Positions 1-8,945 of a stretch of 64,000 nt of DNA are shown here, piece by piece. The first letter of the stretch is position 1. Each line of letters starts with the position of its first letter. The notes under the pieces are model-generated. The model saw only the letters and a program-made list of their open reading frames with translations. It was not told the DNA's origin and ran no database searches. The stretch lies in assembly GCA_002082585.1 (NCBI GenBank), contig CP020563.1, positions 3,032,001 to 3,096,000 of the forward strand, written 5' to 3'. The position numbers were made by a program, and so were the translations under genes. Source of the DNA: Kitasatospora albolonga (GTDB lineage Bacteria > Actinomycetota > Actinomycetes > Streptomycetales > Streptomycetaceae).

Positions 1-81
1 TCCCGGTGCAAGCCCGGTGTCCACGGGGTGGCCTGGGAGTACGGCCAGGGAACGGGCGGACCGGCGAGGGCGGACGGAACG

Positions 82-127
82 GGCGGGACAGACGGGACAG
101 GCGGGACAGGCGGGACAGGCGGGACAG
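82..127. repeat. Decamer tandem repeat
   Basis: About four and a half copies of a 10-base unit close to GGCGGGACAG lie just beyond the terminator of the adjacent minus-strand protease gene. The units are contiguous without spacers, so this is a simple tandem repeat and not a CRISPR. I see no gene in bases 1-195 apart from this repeat and the hairpin. Confidence 0.7.
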
Positions 128-133
128 ATGGAA

Positions 134-168
134 CGGGAGACCGCCCAGGATGAGTGGACGGTCTCCCG
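134..168 (-). terminator. Terminator hairpin of S1 protease gene
   Basis: A perfect 10-bp inverted repeat (134-143 with 159-168, arm CGGGAGACCG) with a 15-base loop begins 28 bases beyond the protease stop codon on the minus strand. There is no T-run, which is common for high-GC actinobacterial terminators. Confidence 0.6.
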
Positions 169-195
169 TGCTTGCGGCACCTTCACCCGGTGGGG

Positions 196-1398
196 CTACT
201 TGGTGTTCAGCGTCAGCCCGTAGTACTTGAGGGCGTCGTCGAGCGGCTGGAAGTACGACGAACCGGGCGAGTTCACCTGGCCGTTGCACCGCTGGCCGAT
301 CGGCCCGCCGGAGGTCAGCCCCTGGGCCTGGTTGCCGGAGACGTACGCGCCTCCGCTGTCCCCGCCCTGGGTGCAGACGCTGGAGCTGGCGAGACCGGTC
401 ACGACGGTGTCGGGCCCGCCGTTCTCGTCGGTGTAGGTGACGCTGACGTTGTACGAGCCGACCTTGCCGCAGGTCCAGCCGGTGGTCTGGCCGGACTTGC
501 AGAGCGCCGAACCCTGCGGGGCCCGCTGGCTGCCCCGGACGGCGACGGTGCCCGCCTTGCCGTACGTGGTGATGTCCAGGCCGATGGAGTGGCCGGAGTC
601 CACGGTGGCGATGCCCATGTCCACGCTGCGGGTGCCGAGCGCGAACCGGGTGTGGGTGCCCTTGGCGAACCGGGTTCCGTTGTAGGCCAGTGCGGGCAGG
701 TCCTCGATGCAGTGCCCGGCGGTCACGAGCACCTGCTTGCCGTTGCGGTCCTTCGCCCCGTATCCGACCGAGCAGAGGTAGCCGTTGAACGTCATGCGGC
801 TGCCCGGCGGCACGACGGCCTGGGTCTCCAGCTTCTCCTGGCCCCGGACGACCCGTACCGCGTCGCCGTTGCTCTTCGCGGCCTTGAGGAAGGTACGGGT
901 GGCGGCGTCGGACGCCCCGTTGACCTCGACGGTCACGGTGTCGGAGGCGAGGTCGACGGACCACGCCGACACCCCGGCCGGGGCGCTCTTGAGGGCCTTG
1001 GCGTCGAGCTGGGCCTTGATCCGGTTCAGCTCGCTCTCGCCGCGCTCGGGGACCCGTGCTGCGAGCCCCGCCGCCTTGACCTCCTTCGCGGCCTCGGCGT
1101 CGGCGGCGTTGACGACGAGCGTCCCGTCCCCGGCGAAGAATGCTCCGAGAGTCGATACGCGGTCCGCCTTCAACTCCGCGAAGCGGTCCTGCTGCCGGGC
1201 TTCCTTGTCCAGCCTCTCGACAGCCTCCTTCTCGCTCACGCCCAGGGTGGTGGCGAGAGCACTGACCATCTCCGACTGGTACCCGGGCGCGGATTCCTCC
1301 GTACCGGCATAGGCCCCTGTGGCGACTCCGGCCGACAGGAGGGCGCCGATGGAGGCCGCCACGATGTATCTGCGCGCGTTCTTCTTTCCGTGCTTCAC
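196..1398 (-). CDS. Secreted S1-family serine protease, streptogrisin/alpha-lytic type
   Basis: A 400-residue preproprotease. Residues 1-31 form a signal peptide (basic start, hydrophobic core, AYA end). Residues about 40-190 match the alpha-lytic-protease pro-region that acts as a folding chaperone. The mature chymotrypsin-fold domain carries the triad His229 (TAGHC), Asp260 (SVDMG) and Ser348 (GGDSGG). Six cysteines (209/230, 300/310, 342/371) are placed for three disulfides. The start is a GTG at 1398 because a GGAAGGA ribosome site precedes it and the signal peptide begins there; the open frame upstream does not look coding. Activity should be extracellular proteolysis. The gene stands alone between two hairpins. 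Confidence 0.92.
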   Translation of the reverse strand: MKHGKKNARRYIVAASIGALLSAGVATGAYAGTEESAPGYQSEMVSALATTLGVSEKEAVERLDKEARQQDRFAELKADRVSTLGAFFAGDGTLVVNAADAEAAKEVKAAGLAARVPERGESELNRIKAQLDAKALKSAPAGVSAWSVDLASDTVTVEVNGASDAATRTFLKAAKSNGDAVRVVRGQEKLETQAVVPPGSRMTFNGYLCSVGYGAKDRNGKQVLVTAGHCIEDLPALAYNGTRFAKGTHTRFALGTRSVDMGIATVDSGHSIGLDITTYGKAGTVAVRGSQRAPQGSALCKSGQTTGWTCGKVGSYNVSVTYTDENGGPDTVVTGLASSSVCTQGGDSGGAYVSGNQAQGLTSGGPIGQRCNGQVNSPGSSYFQPLDDALKYYGLTLNTK

Positions 1399-1770
1399 GC
1401 GATTCCTTCCGCTACACGGGCGGGCGTCCAGACAATGGGGGGGTGGCCACACCACGCTTGGGGACGCGCGATGTGTTCCGTGGACACTGCCCGGCGGCGA
1501 TGACATGTTCCTGTCGCCGCGTCCCGAACTCTCGCGTAAGCGGAACTGCCGCGACAAGGACCGGAGATGGTGCTCTTTTCTACAGAACTGGCCGAGAACT
1601 GTAGTGAAACCCGGAAGAAACACGGGGGCCGCCTCCCGGGGCGGCCGGAGATCACCGGACGGGCGGGCGGGCCCCCGGGGGCGGGGGCAGCGGGCCGCGT
1701 GCCGTCACGGCCGAGGCCGTCACCCGCGGGGAACCGCCCTCGGACGCGGCTTCCGGGACCGCGCATGCCG
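1399..1770. other. Promoter and leader region of S1 protease
   Basis: No gene is supported here. The stretch should hold the minus-strand protease promoter and leader. Its only clear element is the ribosome site just upstream of 1398. I could not assign -10 or -35 boxes with confidence. Confidence 0.4.
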
Positions 1771-1817
1771 GGACCACGAGAGCGGTGACGAAGGCTTCGT
1801 CACCGCTCTCGTGGTCC
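1771..1817 (-). terminator. Long hairpin terminator downstream of amt
   Basis: Two 23-base arms (1771-1793 and 1795-1817) are perfect reverse complements separated by one base, an exceptionally long stem. It lies about 80 bases past the amt stop codon and ends the urea/ammonium operon, insulating the protease gene. It would work in both directions. Confidence 0.75.
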
Positions 1818-1897
1818 GGGTCGCACCGCCCCCCGCCCACGCCTCGCGGACCGTGCGCGGGCGTGGGCGGGGCCGGTGGACGGATTGCCGGGCCGGG

Positions 1898-3247
1898 CTA
1901 CCGATCGTCCTCGCGGGCCCGCAGCAACGTCGTGATCTGCTGGACGAGTTCCTTGTCGCTGGAGGCCCGCTTGCCGGTGACGAGGGCGCCCAGGCGCTCG
2001 GCGGTCCGGAAGTCGTACGCCCGCTCCTCGTCCTCCCCCGGGACGGTGCCGTACCGCTCCGTGGCGCGGAAGCCGACGGTCAGGTCGACAGCCTTGGCGA
2101 TGAGCCAGGTGAGGGTGAAGGAGAAGGCGATCACCGCGACGATCGCGACGAGCTGCTTGCCGAGCAGCCCCCAGCCGCCGCCGTAGAACAGGCCCTCCTG
2201 ACCGCTGATCCGCGCGGTCGCGAACAGCCCCACCATGATCAGCCCGATCAGCCCGCCGACACCGTGCACCCCCACCACGTCGAGGGTGTCGTCCACGTTG
2301 AACCGGAACTTCAGGGTGATCGCGAAGGCGCACACCGCGCCCACGACGAGCCCGGTGATGACGGCACCGAGCGTGTCGATCTCACCGCAGGCCGGAGTGA
2401 TCGCCACCATGCCCGCGACGGCGGACGAGACGACGCCCATGGTGGTGACCCTGCCGGTGCGCCACTTCTCCACCAGGGGCCAGGTGACCATCGCGCCCGC
2501 CGCGCCCAGCTGGGTGTTGATGAAGGCCGCGGCGGCGGTGCCCTGGTCGGTCAGCGCCGAGCCGGAGTTGAAGCCGAACCAGCCGAACCAGAGGAGCCCC
2601 ACACCGATGACCACGAGCGGGATGTTGTTGGGACGCTCCTCGCTGCGGGCGAAGTCGCGCGGGGTGCGCAGCACGAGGGCGACGGCGAGCCCGGCGACGC
2701 CCGAGTTGAGCTCCACGGGGAGACCACCGGCGAAGTCGAGTGCGCCGAGGTGTTTCACGATCCAGCCGTCGCTGTCGAACACCCAGTGGGCGATGGGGAT
2801 GTAGACGATGAGCAGCCACAGCACGACGAAGACCAGCCACCCCTTCATCGTGGCGCGGTCGGCGATCGATCCGCTGATCAGCGCCACGGTGATGATGGCG
2901 AAGCCCATCTGGAAGGTGCTGTACACATAGGTGGGAATGGCCCCGGTCAGCGTGTTCAGCTCGATGCCGCGCATGAAGACGTGGTCGAGGTTGCCGATGA
3001 GCCCGGCGCCGCCCACATCGGGCCCGAAGGCCAGGGTGTATCCGACGGTCCACCAGACGAGGGTGCCGAAGGCCAGGGCGGCGAAGCTCATTTTGATCAT
3101 CATGAGCACATGCCGGGTGCGCACCATGCCGCCGTAGAAGAAGGCGAGACCGGGCGTCATCAGCAGCACCATGGCGGTGGCGGCGAGCAGCCAGGCGGTG
3201 TCTCCGGAGTCGTACGCGGGGGGCATCGGCGCGGGAGCGGTGATCAT
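1898..3247 (-). CDS. amt: Ammonium transporter, Amt/Mep family
   Basis: A 449-residue membrane protein with the Amt signature and eleven expected membrane helices; it conducts ammonium/ammonia inward. The helix with AHWVF and the DFAGG motif (171-175) are present, and the second pore histidine is His328 (VVGVHGVGG). The first twin-histidine position, normally in DFAGGxxVH, reads Glu179 here, a variant known in some fungal Mep proteins. The gene is last in the urease operon, 85 bases after ureD, and has no glnK or glnD beside it, unlike the usual actinobacterial amtB operon. It is probably a paralogue that retrieves ammonia released by urease. The 3' hairpin closes the unit. Confidence 0.93.
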   Translation of the reverse strand: MITAPAPMPPAYDSGDTAWLLAATAMVLLMTPGLAFFYGGMVRTRHVLMMIKMSFAALAFGTLVWWTVGYTLAFGPDVGGAGLIGNLDHVFMRGIELNTLTGAIPTYVYSTFQMGFAIITVALISGSIADRATMKGWLVFVVLWLLIVYIPIAHWVFDSDGWIVKHLGALDFAGGLPVELNSGVAGLAVALVLRTPRDFARSEERPNNIPLVVIGVGLLWFGWFGFNSGSALTDQGTAAAAFINTQLGAAGAMVTWPLVEKWRTGRVTTMGVVSSAVAGMVAITPACGEIDTLGAVITGLVVGAVCAFAITLKFRFNVDDTLDVVGVHGVGGLIGLIMVGLFATARISGQEGLFYGGGWGLLGKQLVAIVAVIAFSFTLTWLIAKAVDLTVGFRATERYGTVPGEDEERAYDFRTAERLGALVTGKRASSDKELVQQITTLLRAREDDR

Positions 3248-3295
3248 CGGTGGATACCTCGTCCGGTTGGCGGCGGAGCGTGGGAAGGGACCGGC

Positions 3296-3317
3296 CCCGG
3301 GCCGACAGAGGCCCGGG
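3296..3317 (-). terminator. Intercistronic hairpin between ureD and amt
   Basis: An 8-bp stem (CCCGGGCC pairing with GGCCCGGG) with a 6-base loop lies in the 85-base ureD-amt gap. It may act as an attenuator or RNA-processing site that sets the Amt to urease ratio. Function is inferred. Confidence 0.35.
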
Positions 3318-3332
3318 AGGGGGGCGCTACGG

Positions 3333-4292
3333 CTACGGTTTGCGCAGGTCGGGCGCCGGGTGGCCGGTGAGCAGACGGCGTACGGCCTGGCGTACGGCCT
3401 CGTGCGCGGCGGCGACCCGGATCGGGCTGTCGTCCAGGAGCCGCACCCACGCTCCGCACTCCCGGGGCAGGACGCTCACCCCGTACAGGAGGCCGAGTCC
3501 GGCGAGCGCGTCGTGCAGGGTGTCGGCGAGCGCGGTGGCCGGGACGCGGTCGGTCACGGCGAAGAGCGAGGCGACGTGGTCGTGGCCGGCGAACACCCCC
3601 GGCCCCAGGACGGCCCCGCCCCGGGGCCCGGGGGCCAGCCGCAGGGTGTCGACGGCGAGCGGCGTGCCGTCGGGACGGCTGATGCGCAGATCGGTGGCGA
3701 GCACCCGGTAGGCGTGCCGTTCGCCGCGGGCGAGGCGGCCCGCGGTCAGCGTGTCGCCGAGGACGACGGTGGCCCCGGGGGCGACCGTGACCTCGGTGCG
3801 CTGGTAGAAGCGGGCGCCCGCGAAGGGGATCAGCGGGTCCGGCAGGTACTCGACATAGCTTCCGGCCTCCGCGCTCAGGTGCACCCGCTGGCTCGCGTAG
3901 TCGTGCTCCATCCGGAAGATCTTGGTGGCGGCCTGGGTGGTCAGGTGGACCTGGGTGTCCGGTCCGCAGCGGACGTCCATCCGGTAGCGGTCCGCCTGGG
4001 CGACCCCGGCGCCGGTCGCCATGATGTAGACGTAGCTCATACCGGGCAGTCCGGGGTCGATCCACAGGGGCCGCATGATCTGGAGCGGTGTCTTCTGGTA
4101 GCGCTCGACGAGTTCGGTGCGCTCGCCCCGTACCGCGAAGGCCAGGTCGAGAATGCCCACCTTGGCCGGTGAGCCGGGGGCGAGGGTGTCCGGGACCGAG
4201 GCCAGCGCCGCCACGTCCGGGGGGACGCGGACCGGGGTGTAGTAGTCGGCGGCGAGCCGGTCGGCCCGGGGCCGGTGGGGGGCGAGCGGCAT
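3333..4292 (-). CDS. ureD: Urease accessory protein UreD (UreH)
   Basis: A 319-residue UreD-family protein. It forms the scaffold that carries UreF and UreG onto apo-urease during nickel insertion. Family features include the central stretch with TTQAATKIFRME near residue 120 and the conserved PDPLIPFAGA segment near 150. Its ATG at 4292 lies one base beyond the ureG stop, so translation is probably coupled. Being last of the urease accessory genes is usual in actinobacteria. No signal peptide is visible; it acts in the cytoplasm. Confidence 0.9.
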   Translation of the reverse strand: MPLAPHRPRADRLAADYYTPVRVPPDVAALASVPDTLAPGSPAKVGILDLAFAVRGERTELVERYQKTPLQIMRPLWIDPGLPGMSYVYIMATGAGVAQADRYRMDVRCGPDTQVHLTTQAATKIFRMEHDYASQRVHLSAEAGSYVEYLPDPLIPFAGARFYQRTEVTVAPGATVVLGDTLTAGRLARGERHAYRVLATDLRISRPDGTPLAVDTLRLAPGPRGGAVLGPGVFAGHDHVASLFAVTDRVPATALADTLHDALAGLGLLYGVSVLPRECGAWVRLLDDSPIRVAAAHEAVRQAVRRLLTGHPAPDLRKP

Positions 4293-4293
4293 G

Positions 4294-4914
4294 TCAGATC
4301 AGCGCCTTGCGGCGCGATTCGAGGTAGACCGCGATCTCGTCGATCCCCACGCCGGTCAGGCAGTCGGTGAGGACGACGGGCCGGTCGTCCCGGACCCGGC
4401 GGGCGTCGGACTCCATGATGCCGATGTCCGTGCGTACGTACTGCGCGATGTCGATCTTGTTGATGACCAGCAGGTCGGAGTCGGTGATGCCGGGGCCGCG
4501 CTTACGGGGCATCTTCTCGCCCTCCGCCGTGTCCAGCACGAAGAGGAAGAGGTCCACCAGGGCGGGGCTGAACGTCAGGGTGAGGTTGTCGCCCCCGGAC
4601 TCGTACAGCAGCGTGTCGGTGTCCGGGAAGCGCTCCAGCATCTCCGCACCGGCCGCCAGGTTCATCGTCGGGTCGTCGCGCACGGCGGTGTGCGGGCAGG
4701 CACCCGTCTCGACGCCGACGACCCGCTCGGGCTCCAGGACCCCGGCCAGCGTGCGGCGGACGTGCTGGGCGTCCTCCTGCGTGTAGATGTCGTTGGTGAT
4801 GACGGCGGGGCGGCGGCCGCGCTCGATGAGGACGGGGACCAGCGCCTCGATGAGCGCGGTCTTGCCGGAACCGACCGGTCCGCCGATGCCGACCCTCAGT
4901 ACGTTGTCGTCCAT
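4294..4914 (-). CDS. ureG: Urease accessory GTPase UreG
   Basis: A 206-residue SIMIBI GTPase that delivers nickel to urease with GTP hydrolysis. The P-loop GGPVGSGKT is at 11-19, and the metal-binding CPH motif is at Cys73-Pro74-His75 inside VETGACPH. The ATG at 4914 follows a GGGAG ribosome site. There is no N-terminal His-rich extension, so this UreG does not carry the nickel-storage tail seen in some actinobacteria; that role may be taken by the His-rich protein encoded at 8025-8942. Confidence 0.95.
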   Translation of the reverse strand: MDDNVLRVGIGGPVGSGKTALIEALVPVLIERGRRPAVITNDIYTQEDAQHVRRTLAGVLEPERVVGVETGACPHTAVRDDPTMNLAAGAEMLERFPDTDTLLYESGGDNLTLTFSPALVDLFLFVLDTAEGEKMPRKRGPGITDSDLLVINKIDIAQYVRTDIGIMESDARRVRDDRPVVLTDCLTGVGIDEIAVYLESRRKALI

Positions 4915-4946
4915 GGTGCTCCCTGGGTGATGCGGGCGGGTGGATG

Positions 4947-5738
4947 TCAGCTGGCGAAGAGCCGTGCCTCGGCGCGTTCATGGCGGCCCGACATGATGTC
5001 CGAGGCGAAGACGGTGGCGCCGACGTCGTCGAGTTCGCGCCGCAGGGCGGCCTCGACGGTCCTCTCGATGAGGGGGGCGGCGCCCCGGATCAGCGTCTGC
5101 GTCGTACGGTGATCGGTCAGCCGCAGCCGCAGGGCGGCGCCCGCGAAGCTGACGCAGAACGCGAACAGGTCCGCGGCGACGGCCTGGCGGACCGGGACCC
5201 CGGTCGCCGCGTAGATCACCCCGGCGGCGACCGCCTGGGTTCCGGGCGCCTCGCGCCGCACGACCCGGTCGAGGTAGTCGCCGATCTCCGGGCGGCCGAA
5301 GACCTCCCGGCCGAGGTCCAGGAGCTGGCGGCCGGTCCGGACCGATGCCTGGCGCATCTCCCGGCCCAGCTTCGTGGCCAGGAGATGTTCGTCGATCCGG
5401 ACGGTGGCCGCCGGGTCACCGGCCGCCGTGGCGCGGTGGGCGAGGGCGAGGGCGGTGGCGTCCGCGGGCCCGACGCCGTACAGCAGGAGGTCCTCCAGGA
5501 GCAGCGGCAGGCTGTCGGGGTCGACGGCTCCGGCCTGGGCGAAGCCCTCCAGGCTGTGCGAGAGCGTGTAGAAGCCGCTCGGGAACGCCGAGTCGGTCAG
5601 CTGGAGACTGACCAGCAGCGGCCCGAGCCCCGTGCCGCCCGTGCCGCCCGCGTCGGCCCCGGTTGCCCCGGTCGCCGCGGTCTCCCCGGTCGCCGCGGGC
5701 GGGAGGTCCGGCGGGGTGTCGTTCTCGTCGCGGTACAT
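4947..5738 (-). CDS. ureF: Urease accessory protein UreF
   Basis: A 263-residue, largely helical UreF that acts between UreD and UreG as a GTPase-fidelity factor in nickel insertion. Core motifs include LQLTDSAFPSGFYTLSHSLE near residues 45-65. The first about 38 residues are a low-complexity Gly/Ala/Thr segment that is not part of the family core. The ATG at 5738 is 5 bases after the ureC stop codon, and ureG follows after 32 bases. Confidence 0.92.
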   Translation of the reverse strand: MYRDENDTPPDLPPAATGETAATGATGADAGGTGGTGLGPLLVSLQLTDSAFPSGFYTLSHSLEGFAQAGAVDPDSLPLLLEDLLLYGVGPADATALALAHRATAAGDPAATVRIDEHLLATKLGREMRQASVRTGRQLLDLGREVFGRPEIGDYLDRVVRREAPGTQAVAAGVIYAATGVPVRQAVAADLFAFCVSFAGAALRLRLTDHRTTQTLIRGAAPLIERTVEAALRRELDDVGATVFASDIMSGRHERAEARLFAS

Positions 5739-5743
5739 CGGCC

Positions 5744-7468
5744 CTAGACCAGGAAGTAGAGGTGGTTGAGGGGCAGCGTCTCGGCCGGGTCGATGGTGGC
5801 GACCCGGCCGTTCAGCGTGACCTTGAACGTCTCCGGGTCGACCTTGATGTCCGGGAGGGCGTCGTTGCGGATCATGTTGTGCTTGCCGATGGTGCGGGTG
5901 CGGCGCACGGGCAGGACCCTGCGCTCCAGGCCGAGTTCGGCCGGGACCCCGGCGGCGATGCCTGCCTGGGACATGAAGGTCGCGTGGGTCGCCTGCAGGG
6001 CCTTGCCGTACTGGCCGAACATCGGCCGGTAGGTGACGGGCTGCGGGGTCGGCAGCGAGGCGTTGGGGTCGCCCATCTGCGCCCAGGAGACGATGCCGCC
6101 CTTGATCACCATCTTCGGCTTGGCCCCGAAGGAGTGGATGGGCCACAGCACGATGTCGGCGAGCTTGCCCTTCTCGATCGAGCCCACGTGGTCGGAGATG
6201 CCCGAGGCGATGGCCGGGTTGATGGTGACCTTGGCCAGATAGCGCAGCACGCGCTGGTTGTCGTTGCGCGCCGAGTCGCCCTCCAGCACGCCCAGCTTGT
6301 CCTTGCAGTGGTGCGCGGTCTGGAAGGCCCGGGTGACGGACTCCCCGATCCGCCCCATGGCCTGCGAGTCCGAGGAGAACATGCTGATCACACCGAGGTC
6401 GTGGAGCACCGACTCGGCCGCGATCGTCTCGGCCCGGACCCGGCTGTCGGCGAAGGACACGTCCTCGGGGATGTCGTGGCTGAGGTGGTGGCAGACCATG
6501 ACCATGTCGAGCAGCTCGTCCACGGAGTTCTTGGTGTACGGCAGCGTCGGGTTGGTCGAGGACGGCAGGACGTTCGGTTCTCCGGCGATCCGCAGGATGT
6601 CGGGGGCGTGACCGCCGCCCGCGCCCTCGCTGTGGAAGGTGTGGATGGCCCGGCCGTCGATCGCGGAGCGGGTGTCCTCGAAGAAGCCGCCCTCGTTCAG
6701 GCTGTCGGTGTGGATGGCCACCTGGACGTCGTGCTGGTCCGCGACGGTCAGCGCGTTGTCGATCACGGCCGGGGTGGAGCCCCAGTCCTCGTGCACCTTG
6801 AGCGCGCAGGCACCGGCGACGACCTGCTCCTGGAGCGCCTCCGGCAGGCTGCCGTTGCCCTTGGCCATGATGCCGAGGTTGACCGGCAGGTTCTCGGCGG
6901 CCTGGAGCAGCCGGGCGATGTTGTACGGGCCCGGGGTGCAGGTCGTGCCGTTGGAGCCGTCCGTCGGACCGGTGCCGCCGCCGATCAGGGTGGTGATGCC
7001 GTTGGTCAGCGCCTGCTCGGCCTGTTGCGGGGCGATCAGATGGACATGGCTGTCGATGGCGCCCGCGGTGGCGATCAGGTGCTCCCCCGCGATGGCCTCC
7101 GTACCGGGTCCGATGACCAGGTTCGGGTCGACGTTGTTCTGGGTCTGCGGGTTGCCCGACTTGCCGATGCCGACGATGAAGCCGTCCTTGATGCCGATGT
7201 CGCACTTGACGACCCCCACCATCGGGTCGATGACGACCACGTTGGTGATGACGGTGTCGAGGGCGCCCTGGGCGGAGGTGGCCTGCGGGTCGGAGGCCAT
7301 GCCGTCGCGCATGGTCTTGCCGCCGCCGTAGACGACTTCGTCGCCGTACAGGCCCTCGCTGTAGTCCTTCTCGACCTCGACGACGAGGTTGGTGTCGGCG
7401 AGGTGGAAGCGGTCGCCGACGGTCGGGCCGAACATGTCCGTGTACTGCTTGCGGGGCAGGATGGGCAT
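5744..7468 (-). CDS. ureC: Urease alpha subunit
   Basis: A 574-residue catalytic subunit hydrolysing urea to ammonia and carbamate. All nickel-site residues are visible: His141 and His143 (SHVHLIAP), the carbamylated Lys224 (ALKVHEDWG), His253, His279 ([10 protein letters not shown]) and Asp367 (FSSDSQAMG), plus the flap Cys326-His327 (MVCHHLS). Length is normal. The start ATG at 7468 shares one base with the ureB stop (TGATG), so translation is coupled. The active enzyme should be an alpha-beta-gamma trimer of trimers in the cytoplasm. Confidence 0.98.
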   Translation of the reverse strand: MPILPRKQYTDMFGPTVGDRFHLADTNLVVEVEKDYSEGLYGDEVVYGGGKTMRDGMASDPQATSAQGALDTVITNVVVIDPMVGVVKCDIGIKDGFIVGIGKSGNPQTQNNVDPNLVIGPGTEAIAGEHLIATAGAIDSHVHLIAPQQAEQALTNGITTLIGGGTGPTDGSNGTTCTPGPYNIARLLQAAENLPVNLGIMAKGNGSLPEALQEQVVAGACALKVHEDWGSTPAVIDNALTVADQHDVQVAIHTDSLNEGGFFEDTRSAIDGRAIHTFHSEGAGGGHAPDILRIAGEPNVLPSSTNPTLPYTKNSVDELLDMVMVCHHLSHDIPEDVSFADSRVRAETIAAESVLHDLGVISMFSSDSQAMGRIGESVTRAFQTAHHCKDKLGVLEGDSARNDNQRVLRYLAKVTINPAIASGISDHVGSIEKGKLADIVLWPIHSFGAKPKMVIKGGIVSWAQMGDPNASLPTPQPVTYRPMFGQYGKALQATHATFMSQAGIAAGVPAELGLERRVLPVRRTRTIGKHNMIRNDALPDIKVDPETFKVTLNGRVATIDPAETLPLNHLYFLV

Positions 7469-8028
7469 CAGCGCGAACCCTTCTTGTCTTTCCTCGTGGC
7501 CTTGGAACCCTTGGTGTCCTTCGCGGCCTTGGAAGCTTCGGTGGCCTTGGTGTTCTTGGCGGCCTTGGCAGCTTCGGTGGCCTTGGCGTTCTTGGCCGAC
7601 GGCTTGGCCGCGTTCCTGGTGGTCGCCGGAGTGGAGCGCTCGGCCCGCGGGGCACCCTCCGCGCCCTGGAAGCCCTGCTCGATGGCCTTGCGGACGGCTT
7701 CGACCCGTGCGGGGCGGGAGGAGAGGCTGCCGTTGAGCAGGCCGCTGAAGCCGGTGAGACGGCCGGTACCGGCGTACGCGCACAGCTCGACCTCGCGCGA
7801 ACCGCCGGGCTCGAACCGCACGGAGGTACCGGCGGCGATGTTGAGGTGCATGCCGAGCGTCTCCTGGCGGTCGAAGGAGAGCGCCGAGTTGACCTCGAAG
7901 AAGTGGTAGTGGGACCCGACCTGCACAGCGCGGTCACCGGTGTTGCTGACGGTGACCTTCAGGGTGCGGCGGCCCGCGTTGAGCTCGATGGGGCCCTTGC
8001 CGTACAGGTACTGCTGACGGAACGTCAT
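7468..8028 (-). CDS. ureB: Urease beta subunit with Lys/Ala-rich C-terminal tail
   Basis: A 186-residue UreB. The first about 105 residues are the normal beta subunit ([13 protein letters not shown], then [12 protein letters not shown]). The family usually ends there. This protein continues into a lysine- and alanine-rich tail (about 135-186) containing a 12-residue repeat close to [12 protein letters not shown], encoded by a 36-bp tandem duplication at 7523-7594. The tail resembles histone-H1-like or other basic tails and is probably disordered. The start overlaps the upstream CbiX-like stop codon as ATGA and the end overlaps ureC. What the tail does is unknown. Confidence 0.93.
   Translation of the reverse strand: MTFRQQYLYGKGPIELNAGRRTLKVTVSNTGDRAVQVGSHYHFFEVNSALSFDRQETLGMHLNIAAGTSVRFEPGGSREVELCAYAGTGRLTGFSGLLNGSLSSRPARVEAVRKAIEQGFQGAEGAPRAERSTPATTRNAAKPSAKNAKATEAAKAAKNTKATEASKAAKDTKGSKATRKDKKGSR
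7523..7594. repeat. 36-bp tandem duplication in the ureB tail
   Basis: Two 36-base units (7523-7558 and 7559-7594) differ at only a few positions and preserve frame, each encoding 12 residues of the basic tail. Degenerate copies continue on the 7468 side. This indicates recent in-frame expansion. Confidence 0.8.
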
Positions 8029-8942
8029 GCGATGCTCCTGGTGGCTCGGTCCGCCTCGTCGGCGGACGGGTGGTGGTGCCGGTGCGCCGTGCCGGGGGCG
8101 TGCTCGTGGGGGTGGGCGTGCTCGTGGCTGTGGGCGTGCTCGTGCGTATGGCCGTGGCTGTGGCTGTGGCTGTGGCCCTCGCCCGGTGGGTGGGTGTGGG
8201 AGTGGCCGTGGTTGTCGGCCGCGGTGAGCCCGGCCCCGATGCCGTCGTCGCCGTGCTCGCGCAGGCGCCGCCGGGCGTCGGTCACCCGCTCCGTGAGCAC
8301 GCGTCGCAGCGCCGACGCCGACAGGAGCGGCCCGGCCCGGTCGACCGGAATCCGGTCCACGCCGGCCGGAATCCGGTCCACGTCGGCCGGCCCGGGAACG
8401 TCCGGCAGCACGAACGCGGCCGGGAGCAGCGCCACCCGCCGGGCGCCGAGCAGCCGGCACCTCCGGACGCCCTCGGCCAGGTCCGGATCACCGCCGGAGA
8501 ACGCGACCTCGACGAACGGGTGGGGACCGTGGCGGCGGACGAGAGCGGCGATCCGGTAGAGCTCGGCGTCCTCGAACGGGTCGCCGGACGGGGCGGTGAC
8601 CAGCAGCGCGGACCCCTCGGGCACCCGGCCCGCGGCGGCCCGCAGCCAGCCGGTCAGATGCTGGGCGGTGCCGAAGGGTTCGGCGAGCACGACCGTGCCC
8701 CGCTCGGCGGCGGGTACGGCGCGCAGCGTCCGGGCGGTGTCGGCCACGAGTTCGGGGTCACGGCCGAGCGTCATGGGGACGACGACGGCTTCCTCGCCCC
8801 GGCGCGCGTGCTCGGTGATGCTCCGGAACAGCGCGCGCCCGTTCGGTACGACGCTCACTCCGGCGTCCACGAGGGGGGCGAGGGCCTGGCCGTGGGCGGC
8901 TTCGTGGCCGCACACGGCGATGACGGCGACGGATTCGGCCAC
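8025..8942 (-). CDS. CbiX-like chelatase-family protein with His-rich tail, inside urease operon
   Basis: A 305-residue protein. Residues 1-225 resemble the sirohydrochlorin chelatase family (CbiX/CfbA), for example [19 protein letters not shown] and [15 protein letters not shown]; the usual N-terminal GHGS is altered to CGHEAAHG. Residues 244-293 hold 21 histidines, mostly as alternating H-x units, a metal-binding tail like those of UreE, HypB or CooJ. It lies between ureA and ureB, overlapping ureB by 4 bases (ATGA), so it must be made with urease. No ureE is in the operon. My inference is nickel storage or delivery to urease. A tetrapyrrole role (cobalt or nickel insertion) is the alternative, but no cobalamin genes are near. 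Confidence 0.8.
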   Translation of the reverse strand: MAESVAVIAVCGHEAAHGQALAPLVDAGVSVVPNGRALFRSITEHARRGEEAVVVPMTLGRDPELVADTARTLRAVPAAERGTVVLAEPFGTAQHLTGWLRAAAGRVPEGSALLVTAPSGDPFEDAELYRIAALVRRHGPHPFVEVAFSGGDPDLAEGVRRCRLLGARRVALLPAAFVLPDVPGPADVDRIPAGVDRIPVDRAGPLLSASALRRVLTERVTDARRRLREHGDDGIGAGLTAADNHGHSHTHPPGEGHSHSHSHGHTHEHAHSHEHAHPHEHAPGTAHRHHHPSADEADRATRSIA

Positions 8943-8945
8943 AGC

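Noticed and set aside
82..127. Possible CRISPR or att repeat
   Set aside because: Ten-base units are contiguous with no spacers.
8025..8942. Assignment as a cobalamin-pathway CbiX
   Set aside because: The usual N-terminal GHGS is altered, no cobalamin genes are adjacent, and the context is urease; the family resemblance is kept but not the function.
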